A program made the translations under genes and the position numbers. A stretch of 40,503 bases of DNA, taken from positions 1 through 40,503 of the forward strand of contig CAJFVK010000018.1 of the NCBI GenBank assembly GCA_904420435.1. The letters are read 5' to 3'. Of this stretch, positions 1 through 6,015 are shown piece by piece. The stretch comes from an uncultured Oscillospiraceae bacterium. GTDB taxonomy: Bacteria; Bacillota; Clostridia; Oscillospirales; Oscillospiraceae. The notes beneath the pieces are model-generated. The model did not search any database, was not told the origin of the DNA, and saw only the letters and a program-made list of their open reading frames with translations. Within the stretch, counting starts at the first letter, position 1; every line of letters begins with the position of its first letter.

Positions 1-3
1 GGG

Positions 4-702
4 ATGCCTTGCCCCAATGCCCGGGCCATGTATAAGGCGTTTGTACGGCATGGCACCTGGGAAGGTTGTTGCGGTTGCTGCTCCTGTTGCCTGCGGCGGC
101 ATACCTGCTCCGTCTGCTGCCAGTATGTGACGCGGCAGGAGCCGGCGGCGGAGGCGCAGGACGGGGACGATGAAGATCTGGACGCCCGGATCGACCGGAT
201 CCGGGCGGTGGCGGAGTCTGCCGCCGCAGACTGGAAGGCCGAGCGGGAGGCCTTCGGCGAGCGTTTGCGGAAGGCGCGGGAGAAAACAGGACTGGACCGG
301 GCGGCGTTTGCGGAAAAGCTGGGACTCTATAAGTCCACCTATTCCGCCTGGGAAAACGGGAGCCTGCCGGGAAGCGGGCAATTCCCGGAGCTGGCAAAGG
401 GCCTGGGCGTCAGCACAGACTATCTGTACGGCCTGACGGACGATCCTACGCCGCCGGGACAGCGGCAGGCGGAGCCGGAGGGGCAGCTGGTGATCGCCGG
501 CTGGATGCCCGGCGGCTGCACACCGGCAGAGCCGGGGGAGTTTGTGGTATTGGTGGACCTGGGGGCAGATGGATATTATCGGGCCTTTATGGCCTGGACC
601 GGCACCGGGTGGGAGATGCTGCCGTCCCGGCAAACGCCGGAGCTGCCCATCGGCTGGTGGCTGCGGCTGCCGCCGGAGCCGGAGAAAGGATCGCAGGAAT
701 GA
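4..702 (+). CDS. XRE-family helix-turn-helix regulator with Cys-rich N-terminus
   Basis: A 232-residue protein with a clear XRE/Cro-type helix-turn-helix at about residues 83-145 (FGERLRKAREKTGLDRAAFA, then STYSAWENG and STDYLYGLTDDP). This is a DNA-binding domain typical of phage repressors and regulators. The C-terminal 60 residues (GWEMLPSRQTPELPIGWWLR) loosely recall the end of DUF551 proteins. Residues 22-39 hold nine cysteines, which is unusual; the true start may lie further in, or upstream of the window, because the frame is open back to base 1. It heads a run of overlapping small genes and shares an ATGA overlap with the next one. HTH call is firm, target unknown. Confidence 0.75.
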   Translation: MPCPNARAMYKAFVRHGTWEGCCGCCSCCLRRHTCSVCCQYVTRQEPAAEAQDGDDEDLDARIDRIRAVAESAAADWKAEREAFGERLRKAREKTGLDRAAFAEKLGLYKSTYSAWENGSLPGSGQFPELAKGLGVSTDYLYGLTDDPTPPGQRQAEPEGQLVIAGWMPGGCTPAEPGEFVVLVDLGADGYYRAFMAWTGTGWEMLPSRQTPELPIGWWLRLPPEPEKGSQE

Positions 703-974
703 TCCGATATATTTATGACCCGGAGTCGGGAGCGATGGAAACCACAGCCAGCGGGACGGCGACAGATATCGCCGCGGAGCTTGGTCTTCTGATCGGGACG
801 TCGTACAACCTGATCCGGTCGCGGAATCCCCAGGATGCGGAAAACTTCCGCATGCGGCTGATGACCGTCATGCTGCCGGGCAGTCCGATCTGGGACAGGA
901 AGGACGTTCCAGACCCATCTGTGGGCATCAAGATTGTGCAGGTAACGCGCAGGAAGGAGCAGAATCATGAGTGA
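699..974 (+). CDS. Hypothetical small phage protein
   Basis: Start chosen at the ATG that overlaps the stop of the regulator (ATGA) and follows a GGAGAAAGGA-type ribosome site; the longer ORF in the track begins inside the regulator gene and is unlikely. The 91-residue product (MIRYIYDPESG...) has no motif I recognise. A central segment (TDIAAELGLLIGTSYNLI) looks helical. The end overlaps the next gene by eight bases, so the pair is translationally coupled in the early operon. Function unknown. Confidence 0.6.
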   Translation: MIRYIYDPESGAMETTASGTATDIAAELGLLIGTSYNLIRSRNPQDAENFRMRLMTVMLPGSPIWDRKDVPDPSVGIKIVQVTRRKEQNHE

Positions 975-1209
975 GCAGGCATTTGAGCGAAAAAAGGACT
1001 TTATCAACCATGCCCTGAGCCGCTGTGTGGCGGCCATGTATCCCAATGTGTGCCGGGTGGCTTACCACATCCGGGAAACCGACGAGGGCCTCCTGGAAAC
1101 CGCCCTGATCCACCTGGCCGGGGGCTACTCCCGGCGGGTGGACGTGACCGGCCTGGATCTGCCCGCCACACTGGACACCGTGCTTGCGGTATTCCGGGAG
1201 GCGGCGTGA
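967..1209 (+). CDS. Hypothetical small phage protein
   Basis: An 80-residue protein preceded by AGGAAGGAG, a strong ribosome-binding site, and overlapping both neighbours (ATGA-type overlap at 1209). No domain is recognised. It begins with a charged helix and has a small basic central patch (GGYSRRVDV). Its position among regulatory and zinc-ribbon genes marks it as an early accessory gene. Function unknown. Confidence 0.6.
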   Translation: MSEQAFERKKDFINHALSRCVAAMYPNVCRVAYHIRETDEGLLETALIHLAGGYSRRVDVTGLDLPATLDTVLAVFREAA

Positions 1210-1433
1210 TGGAACGGTATACGGGCCGGGAACAGGTGGAGAAGGTGTGGAGGGGTAAGTGGAAGCCCACAGAATCCCCGTATATGAACGAATGCGAGGA
1301 CTGCTCCGTGTGCGGGTACAGAACCCCGTGGGGGCACGGGTTTAGATTCTGCCCTGCCTGCGGTGCCGCCATGATGGACGAGGCCGTGGAGATCACCCTG
1401 CGGAGATTGGAGGCGGTGCACAGTGACTTGTAA
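1209..1433 (+). CDS. Zinc-ribbon phage protein (paralogue of 40015-40341)
   Basis: The ATG at 1209 overlaps the previous TGA; the track's longer ORF lacks a sensible start. The 74-residue product has four CxxC-type ligands (CEDCSVCG, then FCPACG), a zinc ribbon of the kind seen in many small Clostridia phage proteins. The segment REQVEKV and the C-terminal half (CPACGAAMMDEAVEITLRRLE) align with the minus-strand protein at 40015-40341, and the DNA around REQVEKV matches it at 23 of 24 bases. The next gene in both places is also shared. Function unknown; metal binding is the only supported property. Confidence 0.7.
   Translation: MERYTGREQVEKVWRGKWKPTESPYMNECEDCSVCGYRTPWGHGFRFCPACGAAMMDEAVEITLRRLEAVHSDL
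1225..1248 (+). repeat. Junction repeat J3 (left), matches 40230-40253 inverted
   Basis: A 24-base stretch encoding (G)REQVEKV; it begins GCCGGGAACAGG and matches the reverse complement of 40230-40253 with one difference. At the right end the sequence upstream of it codes for an unrelated domain, so the repeat marks the point where two different N-termini join the same zinc-ribbon body. Confidence 0.7.
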
Positions 1434-1690
1434 GCATTGTATCTTCTGGGAGCTGGCCAACGATGAGGGCACGGACTACCACCGCTGCGCCTGCGACCCG
1501 TCGCCCAGGCTGGACGATGTGACGGAGGCGGAGGATGGCTGCGAGTACGGCACCGACTGGCCCCCGCTGGAGCGCACCATCGGCTGGGCGGAGGCCCGCT
1601 TGCGGGGCGCTCTGCTCCCTGGAGCGAGTCGGATGTACCGGGCCATATTGGGATACTTACGGGAATTGGAGGTGCTGAAAGATGAAACGC
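1423..1690. repeat. Long inverted repeat, left copy
   Basis: The DNA of this gene matches the reverse complement of about 39765-40025 over its whole length with scattered, mostly silent differences (roughly 90% by eye). The two copies face each other across about 38 kb. They could arise by duplication or by two acquisitions of the same gene, and could support inversion of the DNA between them. Confidence 0.8.
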
Positions 1691-1698
1691 CCGATTGA
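1423..1698 (+). CDS. Small Cys-containing phage protein, duplicated at right end
   Basis: GTG start at 1423 inside the end of the zinc-ribbon gene. The 91-residue product has CKHC near its N-terminus and CACDPSPRLDD. It is nearly identical to the minus-strand product at 39759-40025: by eye about 77 of 88 residues match, and the DNA is also close to identical. The start codon differs (GTG here, ATG there). Four Cys and one His (YHRCAC) suggest metal binding. In both copies a zinc-ribbon gene precedes it and a gene carrying the linker MPTLTPP follows. Function unknown. Confidence 0.7.
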   Translation: MTCKHCIFWELANDEGTDYHRCACDPSPRLDDVTEAEDGCEYGTDWPPLERTIGWAEARLRGALLPGASRMYRAILGYLRELEVLKDETPD

Positions 1699-2065
1699 TG
1701 GAGAGGCATACATGGAACTGCTCAAGGAGCAGTATTTACACCATAAGTCTATGGGGAGCAACCAGATGGCCCAGGCATGGCAAGGCGCAATGCAGTTGCT
1801 CTACGATATGCCCACCCTCACCCCGCCGAATGAGTGGATAAGTGTGGAGGACAGGCTGCCAACGGACGAGCGGCCGGTTTTGGTATTCGTCGGTTATGCA
1901 GACACCATGACGGGATTTATTACCACTTCGTCCTATTTTTGCTTTGACGCAAATCCGCATTGGCAGTGGGATGGATTGGTCCGGGACGAGCAGCGGACTC
2001 TTTTCTGGATGCCCCTGCCCGCACCGCCTGACCGCCGCCCGCCGGAGGGAGAGGAGGAAACCTGA
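1682..2065 (+). CDS. DUF551 domain protein
   Basis: A 127-residue protein. Residues about 52-118 are a DUF551 domain, recognisable from EWISVEDRLPTDERPVLVF at its start and FWMPLPAPPDRRPP at its end; the family is common in phages and has no known role. The N-terminal 40 residues are a separate helical region joined through the linker MPTLTPPNE. The DNA of that linker and the DNA at the 3' end (RRPPEGEE plus the next ribosome site) recur at the right end of the window next to other domains. It overlaps the next gene by one base. Confidence 0.8.
   Translation: MKRPIDGEAYMELLKEQYLHHKSMGSNQMAQAWQGAMQLLYDMPTLTPPNEWISVEDRLPTDERPVLVFVGYADTMTGFITTSSYFCFDANPHWQWDGLVRDEQRTLFWMPLPAPPDRRPPEGEEET
1805..1827 (+). 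repeat. Junction repeat J1 (left), matches 39618-39640 inverted
   Basis: A 23-base sequence starting GATATGCCCACCCTCA and coding for DMPTLTPP. It is identical to the reverse complement of 39618-39640, and its 3' part (CACCCTCACCCCGCCGAA) also recurs at 39303-39320 inverted. In each place it links different protein domains. Confidence 0.8.
2032..2057 (+). repeat. Junction repeat J2 (left), carries a ribosome site
   Basis: The sequence GCCGGAGGGAGAGGAGG at the end of the DUF551 gene codes for PPEGEE and is also the ribosome site of the next gene. Bases 2032-2054 match the reverse complement of 39085-39107, and 2040-2057 match that of 38876-38893. All three copies end one gene and start another. 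Confidence 0.75.
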
Positions 2066-2580
2066 TGAATACCGCAAAGGTACTGGAGCAATCCCCTGGG
2101 CCGGGGAGGCTTGAACCGGTGCTGGTGGTCACGGCGCCGAAGCTACCGGCGGAGCGGCTGGACCAACTCCGCCGGTCCATTGCAAGGCAGCTCCGGGAGC
2201 GGCTCTGGGTCGTGCCGGACGGCGTCCGGTGGAGCGTGGAGCTGCTGCCGGTGGGCGCCGAGGCCGTCCTCCTGCGGGCGGCTGATCCGCCGCCGGAGGT
2301 GTCCGGCCAGGAGCAGGAGGACGTGCCCCGGAAAGAGGCCGCCGAGAAGCGGAGGATCCTGGAGCGGCTGCAGGCATACCGCAGGGACAAGGGCCTGGGC
2401 TGCTTCGGCCCGGTCGCCGCCAAGTGCCGGCGGTGGAAGGTAACGCCGGAGCTCCTGCGCTCCGCCCTCTTTGAGGGCGGGGCGATCTCCATGGAGCAGC
2501 TCCGGGCCGTGGACCGGGCTCTGGACAAGATCAGATCGGAGGAGGGGCAGCTGCATGAGGCTGACATGGAAAAGGCCTGA
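2065..2580 (+). CDS. Hypothetical phage protein, early region
   Basis: A 171-residue protein starting at the ATG that overlaps the previous TGA, with GAGGAGG just upstream. The first 75 residues (EPVLVVTAPKLPAERLDQLR, then WVVPDGV) form an alpha/beta unit seen in small phage proteins. Residues about 85-170 are charged and helical, and include AAKCRRWKVTPELLRSAL, which resembles a helix-turn-helix. It ends over the next gene. A DNA-related role is possible, not shown. Confidence 0.6.
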   Translation: MNTAKVLEQSPGPGRLEPVLVVTAPKLPAERLDQLRRSIARQLRERLWVVPDGVRWSVELLPVGAEAVLLRAADPPPEVSGQEQEDVPRKEAAEKRRILERLQAYRRDKGLGCFGPVAAKCRRWKVTPELLRSALFEGGAISMEQLRAVDRALDKIRSEEGQLHEADMEKA

Positions 2581-2797
2581 CGGCAGCTGGGGGCTCCGCG
2601 GGGTGGAGCTGGCCGCCCTGCCGCCCCTGGCCTACGCCGCGGCGTATAAGCTCATGGAGATGGAGGAGCTGGTGGATATTCTGGCAGACAGCCGCTCCCC
2701 CGGCTGGCTGGTGGACAGCGCGCTGGAGGATCTGCTGGGTATGGGCGGCAAGCCGGCAGGCCGGGAGGGGACTGAGGGTGCTCCTGAGCGGGAATGA
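2555..2797 (+). CDS. Small phage protein (MRLTWKRPDGSWGL family)
   Basis: Start set at the ATG at 2555 behind GGAGGAGGGG; the track's longer ORF starts inside the previous gene in another frame. The 80-residue product opens with MRLTWKRPDGSWGL followed by PPLAYAAAYKLMEMEELVDI. I recognise this pattern from small uncharacterised proteins in Clostridia phages. It overlaps both neighbours. Function unknown. Confidence 0.65.
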   Translation: MRLTWKRPDGSWGLRGVELAALPPLAYAAAYKLMEMEELVDILADSRSPGWLVDSALEDLLGMGGKPAGREGTEGAPERE

Positions 2798-3008
2798 TCT
2801 GAAGGCGATCCAGGCCGCCCTGGACGGCGGGCGGCAGCTGGAGCTGGAGCGCTCGCTGGGGGCCCTGCGGATCCGGGTCACCACCGGCCGGGCTTCGCCG
2901 GTGTGGCTGCCCCACACCACGCTGGCGCGCCTGGAGATCTGGGAGGGCAGCGTTTACAGCACCAAGTGGTGCGTATCAGCGGAGGAGGTGCGGCGGTTTG
3001 GACGATAG
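2778..3008 (+). CDS. Hypothetical small phage protein
   Basis: GTG start at 2778 overlapping the previous gene; 76 residues. No motif recognised. It contains a predicted helix (GNDLKAIQAALDGGRQLELE) followed by beta-rich sequence (LRIRVTTG, PVWLPHTTL). It immediately precedes and overlaps the HUH protein gene, so it may be a partner of it or just a co-transcribed early gene. Confidence 0.55.
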   Translation: MLLSGNDLKAIQAALDGGRQLELERSLGALRIRVTTGRASPVWLPHTTLARLEIWEGSVYSTKWCVSAEEVRRFGR

Positions 3009-3789
3009 GGCGGCTGGCAGGCCGTGGATCTGTGTGCGCCAGCAGGCGGGGCCGCTGGTGAAGGAGTGCCGGGCATTGCGGCCCAACTACAGCAGGTATG
3101 ACACCCTGGACGTCCGGCGGGAGAAGGCGGAGATCAAGCGCAGCTCCGGCGTCACAAGCGTCTGCCGGACCAGGCGGGACCGGCTGGAGCTGCGGCTGGC
3201 CCTCTTCGGCCGGGACGGCATCTTTTATACTCTGACCTTTGACCGGGAGCACGAGTGCTATAGCCTGGATGAGGTCCGGCGGCGGTGGAAGGCCTTCCTC
3301 TACCGGCTGCGGAAGTGGAGCGGCAGGCAGGAGATCGACTACATCTACCTGATCGAGGGCCGGCACGGGGACCGGCGGTACCACATCCACGCGGTGCTGC
3401 GGGACAGCGAGTTCCCGCCGGCGGTTGTCCGGTATCTCTGGCCCTTCGGCGTGGACGTGGACGATCAGCCGCTGCTGAAGGGCGAGAAGGACAGCTACGC
3501 CCGGCTGGCGGAGTACATGAACAAGGAGCGGTCCGACGGCGTGGTCCTGCCGCTGGACAGGAAGCTATGGGTGTCCAGCCGCTCTCTGTGCCGGCAGCTG
3601 CCGGCTGTGGAAACCTGGAGAGATTCCAGCGGCGTCATCGAGATCCCGGCGGATGCCGTGGTGCTCCAGCACCAGCCGCTCTACCGGAACCGCTTCGGGT
3701 GCTACACCTACGCCAAGTGGCTCTTGCCGCCTTTAGATGTACCCGCGCGTGCGCGCGCGAACAATCTTGGAATAGAGTGTAATAAATGA
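2998..3789 (+). CDS. HUH-type replication initiator-like protein (Rep/G2P-like)
   Basis: A 263-residue protein starting at TTG 2998, behind GGAGGAGG. It has the layout of rolling-circle Rep-type HUH endonucleases: a beta strand FYTLTFD (about 80-86), the metal-binding HxH motif in RYHIHAVL (about 128-135), the strand-helix block LWPFGVDVD, and a tyrosine-bearing helix SYARLAEYMNKE that is the likely nicking site. The block KLWVSSRSL after it is typical of the ORF2/G2P replication-protein family. Such proteins nick one DNA strand at an origin and stay bound through tyrosine. It closes the early block. A replication role is inferred; recombination or mobilisation is also possible. Confidence 0.75.
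   Translation: MDDRAAGRPWICVRQQAGPLVKECRALRPNYSRYDTLDVRREKAEIKRSSGVTSVCRTRRDRLELRLALFGRDGIFYTLTFDREHECYSLDEVRRRWKAFLYRLRKWSGRQEIDYIYLIEGRHGDRRYHIHAVLRDSEFPPAVVRYLWPFGVDVDDQPLLKGEKDSYARLAEYMNKERSDGVVLPLDRKLWVSSRSLCRQLPAVETWRDSSGVIEIPADAVVLQHQPLYRNRFGCYTYAKWLLPPLDVPARARANNLGIECNK
3744..3759 (+). other. Alternating CG tract at 3' end of the HUH gene
   Basis: CGCGCGTGCGCGCGCG is a 16-base alternating pyrimidine-purine run. It codes for ARARA near the C-terminus of the HUH protein. Such runs can adopt Z-DNA, but the coding explanation is enough on its own. Confidence 0.5.
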
Positions 3790-3807
3790 AGAAAGGACGG
3801 GAAGCTC

Positions 3808-4008
3808 TTGCAATCTGCTGTGAAACCTGCTAAACTGATCATAAGGAACGGACGGTATGTCTGTCCCAACTGCAAGCAGACCACGAACCAGAAGGCCAGC
3901 CCGGACACCAACGCCGACCGGCTGATCCTCTGGTGCCGAAACTGCAAGGCAGAGTTCGTCGTGAATATCGACCATGGCCAGTGCTCGATTGTTAGCCGGT
4001 GCCGATGA
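3808..4008 (+). CDS. Cys-rich KTR-like zinc-ribbon protein
   Basis: TTG start at 3808 behind GAAAGGACGG; 66 residues. The order VCPNCKQTTNQKASPDTNADRL then WCRNCKAE gives two CxxC pairs separated by a polar stretch, then FVVNIDHGQ. It resembles the cysteine-rich KTR family found beside mobile elements in Firmicutes. The role of that family is unknown; nucleic-acid binding is plausible for a two-pair zinc ribbon. The last codons and the stop lie inside a strong hairpin, so the mRNA 3' end and the gene end coincide. Confidence 0.6.
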   Translation: MQSAVKPAKLIIRNGRYVCPNCKQTTNQKASPDTNADRLILWCRNCKAEFVVNIDHGQCSIVSRCR

Positions 4009-4049
4009 TCTCCCAGAGCGGGAGAACGTCGGTGCCGGCTTTTTGTTTT
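3994..4049 (+). terminator. Nested hairpin with T-run, overlapping the end of the KTR-like gene
   Basis: AGCCGGTGCCGA (3994-4005) pairs with TCGGTGCCGGCT (4029-4040) with two G-U pairs, and CTCCC/GGGAG forms an inner stem. TTTTTGTTTT follows directly. This looks like a Rho-independent terminator separating early genes from the HNH/packaging genes. The stop codon of the upstream gene is in the left arm. Confidence 0.7.
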
Positions 4050-4068
4050 GCCCGGAGGTGATAGCCCG

Positions 4069-4437
4069 ATGGCCTTAAAGCCGCTCCGACCATGCCGGCA
4101 TCCCGGCTGCTCCGTCCTCACCCGGGAGGGCTACTGCCCCAGACACAAGCCTCAGAAGGCGCCTCGCCGGGCCTCGGCGGAGTACCACGGCTGGTACAGC
4201 CTGCCCATCTGGACGGACGGCCTGCGTCCGGCGCAGCTTCTGCGGGAGCCCTTCTGCCGGGAGTGCGCCCGGCGGGGGATCCGTACCCGGGCCACGGTGG
4301 CAGACCACATCGCGCCCCACCGGGGGGACTGGGGGAAGTTCACCGACCCGGCCAATCTCCAGAGCCTGTGCAAGTCCTGCCACGACCGCAAGACCGCCCG
4401 GGAAACGGCGGAGGATCGGAAGAAAAACAGGCGCTGA
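4069..4437 (+). CDS. HNH endonuclease
   Basis: The ATG at 4069 has GGAGGTGAT eight bases upstream; the track's TTG at 4048 lacks this. The 122-residue product has CRHPGCS and YCPRHKP near the N-terminus, then CRECARRG and the HNH core ADHIAPHRGDW, FTDPANLQSLCKSCHDRKT. In phages with HK97-type heads such a nuclease next to the terminase is needed for cos cleavage and packaging, which fits its place here just before the terminase genes. Confidence 0.9.
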   Translation: MALKPLRPCRHPGCSVLTREGYCPRHKPQKAPRRASAEYHGWYSLPIWTDGLRPAQLLREPFCRECARRGIRTRATVADHIAPHRGDWGKFTDPANLQSLCKSCHDRKTARETAEDRKKNRR

Positions 4438-4700
4438 TTACGCCCCAGACGGTGGGGCTTGCGGCGGAACGCTTGGGCGCACGTGCCTGACGGGCGCGCG
4501 CCGGCAGGAATTCCTTTCCGCCCGCCCCCCGTCAAGAAGATTTGCGGCAAAAGTGCGCAAGACCGCAGGCAGCCCTCCGTGAGAAAAATTTTCCCCACGG
4601 AGATTTTCCGAAAAGAGCATGGAGGATAGCCGGAACCGGCGGAAGGCGCAGAAGCCAAGGTCACCGAGAGCCGGGGCTGCCGGGATGCAAGCGATAAGAG
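4438..4700 (+). other. Non-coding stretch, candidate cos/packaging site
   Basis: No convincing gene is seen between the HNH nuclease and the methyltransferase. The stretch holds a C-rich block (CCGCCCGCCCCCCGTC, about 4518-4533), an imperfect palindrome (CTCCGTG ... CACGGAG around GAAAAATTTTC, about 4575-4602) and repeats of ATTTTCC. A GC block near an HNH/terS pair is where cos sites sit in many Gram-positive phages. No end sequence can be proven from one linear window. Confidence 0.4.
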
Positions 4701-5486
4701 ATGGTGGACAAGAGGTGGAAAACAATAGGCAATCTGGAAAAGACAGAGTTTGAGCGGCGGATCCGACTGCATTGCTGTGACTGCCTGGTGGGTATGAGCC
4801 GTGTAGGTACCGGCAGTGTGGACCTAATCCTCTGCGACCTGCCCTATGGAACGACAAACTGCTCCTGGGATGCGGTGATCCCTTTCGAGCCCCTTTGGGA
4901 GCAGTACCGCCGGGTATTGAAGCCCAGGGGCGCTGTGGTACTGACGGCTACACAGCCCTTCGCCACGGATCTCATCAACAGCGCCAGGAAACTGTTTCGC
5001 TACGACCTGATCTGGGAAAAGACGGCGCCCGTGGGCTTTGCCAACTGCCGCCGGCAGCCCCTGCGCTCCCATGAGCTGATTCTGGTGTTCTATCAGCGTC
5101 AGCCGACCTACAACCCACAGGGGCTGATCCGGCTGGAGCGGCCCGTCCGCCGGGCGGCAGGGCGCCGGGGCGGGAACGTATACGGCGGCCTGGACAAGGA
5201 GCATGTGCAGGAATTTACCAATTACCCGCGCTCAGTGCTGCGCTTCCCTTTCCGCGGGCGGCGGCATCATCCCACCCAGAAGCCTCTGGAGCTGATGGAG
5301 TATCTGATTTTAACCTACAGCAATCCAGGGGATCTGGTGATGGACAACTGCATGGGCAGCGGCACCACTGCTGAGGCCGCCCTCAACACCGGGCGGCGGT
5401 TCGTGGGGTTCGAGCGGGAGAGGTCCTATTTTGAGATTGCTGTGGACGGTGCGCAGGCGCGGATAGCGGAAATGATTTCAGTCTAA
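4701..5486 (+). CDS. Site-specific DNA methyltransferase (amino-N type)
   Basis: A 261-residue enzyme that would transfer a methyl group from S-adenosylmethionine to an adenine or cytosine amino group. Catalytic motif IV is DLPY (46-49, in LILCDLPYGTT); HHPTQKP is at 189-195 and the cofactor motif I DNCMGSGTT at 215-223. Catalytic motif before cofactor motif is the order of beta-class enzymes. No restriction enzyme is adjacent, so it is an orphan phage enzyme, perhaps for self-protection or marking packaging DNA. The ribosome site is weak (GATAAGAG), so the start is uncertain; motifs begin only at about residue 20. Confidence 0.9.
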   Translation: MVDKRWKTIGNLEKTEFERRIRLHCCDCLVGMSRVGTGSVDLILCDLPYGTTNCSWDAVIPFEPLWEQYRRVLKPRGAVVLTATQPFATDLINSARKLFRYDLIWEKTAPVGFANCRRQPLRSHELILVFYQRQPTYNPQGLIRLERPVRRAAGRRGGNVYGGLDKEHVQEFTNYPRSVLRFPFRGRRHHPTQKPLELMEYLILTYSNPGDLVMDNCMGSGTTAEAALNTGRRFVGFERERSYFEIAVDGAQARIAEMISV

Positions 5487-5505
5487 GTGAGAGGGGGTGC
5501 CGGCA

Positions 5506-6012
5506 ATGCCGGGTCCAAGGCAGCCAACTGACGTGATAAAGGCCCGGGGGCAAAAGCACCTCAGCCAGGCAGAGGAGGACAGACGGCGGGATCAGGAGGT
5601 CCACGTCCCTCCTCCCGACCAGGTAACACCTCCGGTGTGGCTGGGAAAGAAATTCCACAGGGAGTTCCGGGAGATCGGGGAGATCCTGCGGCAGGCAGGC
5701 CTGTACACGGAGCTGGACCGGGACGTGCTGGCCCAATTCCTGGTTGCCAGGGAGCGATGGCAGCGGGCGGATAAACTGGCGTCCGCTGCCATCCGGCAGA
5801 AGGATGAGCGGACAGCCAGGGAGTGGACCGGCGTGCAGAGCACCTATTTTCGCCAGTGCCGGCAGTGCGCCGAGGTGATGGGGCTCTCCATCTCCTCCCG
5901 GTGCCGGCTGGTGGTGCCGGAGTTCCTGGCCAATGCGGCCAGGGATGAGGGCGAGGAGGACGAATTTACCCGGAAACTCCGCTCCCGGCAGGCTCGGGCG
6001 GCGGGGGGATAA
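5506..6012 (+). CDS. terS: Terminase small subunit (P27 family)
   Basis: DNA-recognition subunit of the packaging motor. ATG 5506 is preferred over GTG 5497 because GAGAGGGGG lies at the right distance. Features of the P27 type are PVWLGKKFHREFREIGEILRQAGLYTELDRDVLAQFL, a helical WxxA region with the middle helix EWTGVQSTYFRQCRQCAEVMGLS, and a basic C-terminus (FTRKLRSRQARA). It lies four bases upstream of terL. Confidence 0.85.
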   Translation: MPGPRQPTDVIKARGQKHLSQAEEDRRRDQEVHVPPPDQVTPPVWLGKKFHREFREIGEILRQAGLYTELDRDVLAQFLVARERWQRADKLASAAIRQKDERTAREWTGVQSTYFRQCRQCAEVMGLSISSRCRLVVPEFLANAARDEGEEDEFTRKLRSRQARAAGG

Positions 6013-6015
6013 CCT

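Noticed and set aside
3744-3759. Alternating CG run as a replication origin.
   Set aside because: It is fully explained by coding for alternating Ala-Arg at the end of the HUH gene, and no nearby hairpin nick site was found.
4619-4753. A 44-codon ORF (MEDSRNRRKAQK...) before the methyltransferase.
   Set aside because: Weak ribosome site, it overlaps the methyltransferase start, and it lies in the candidate cos region; no family is recognisable.
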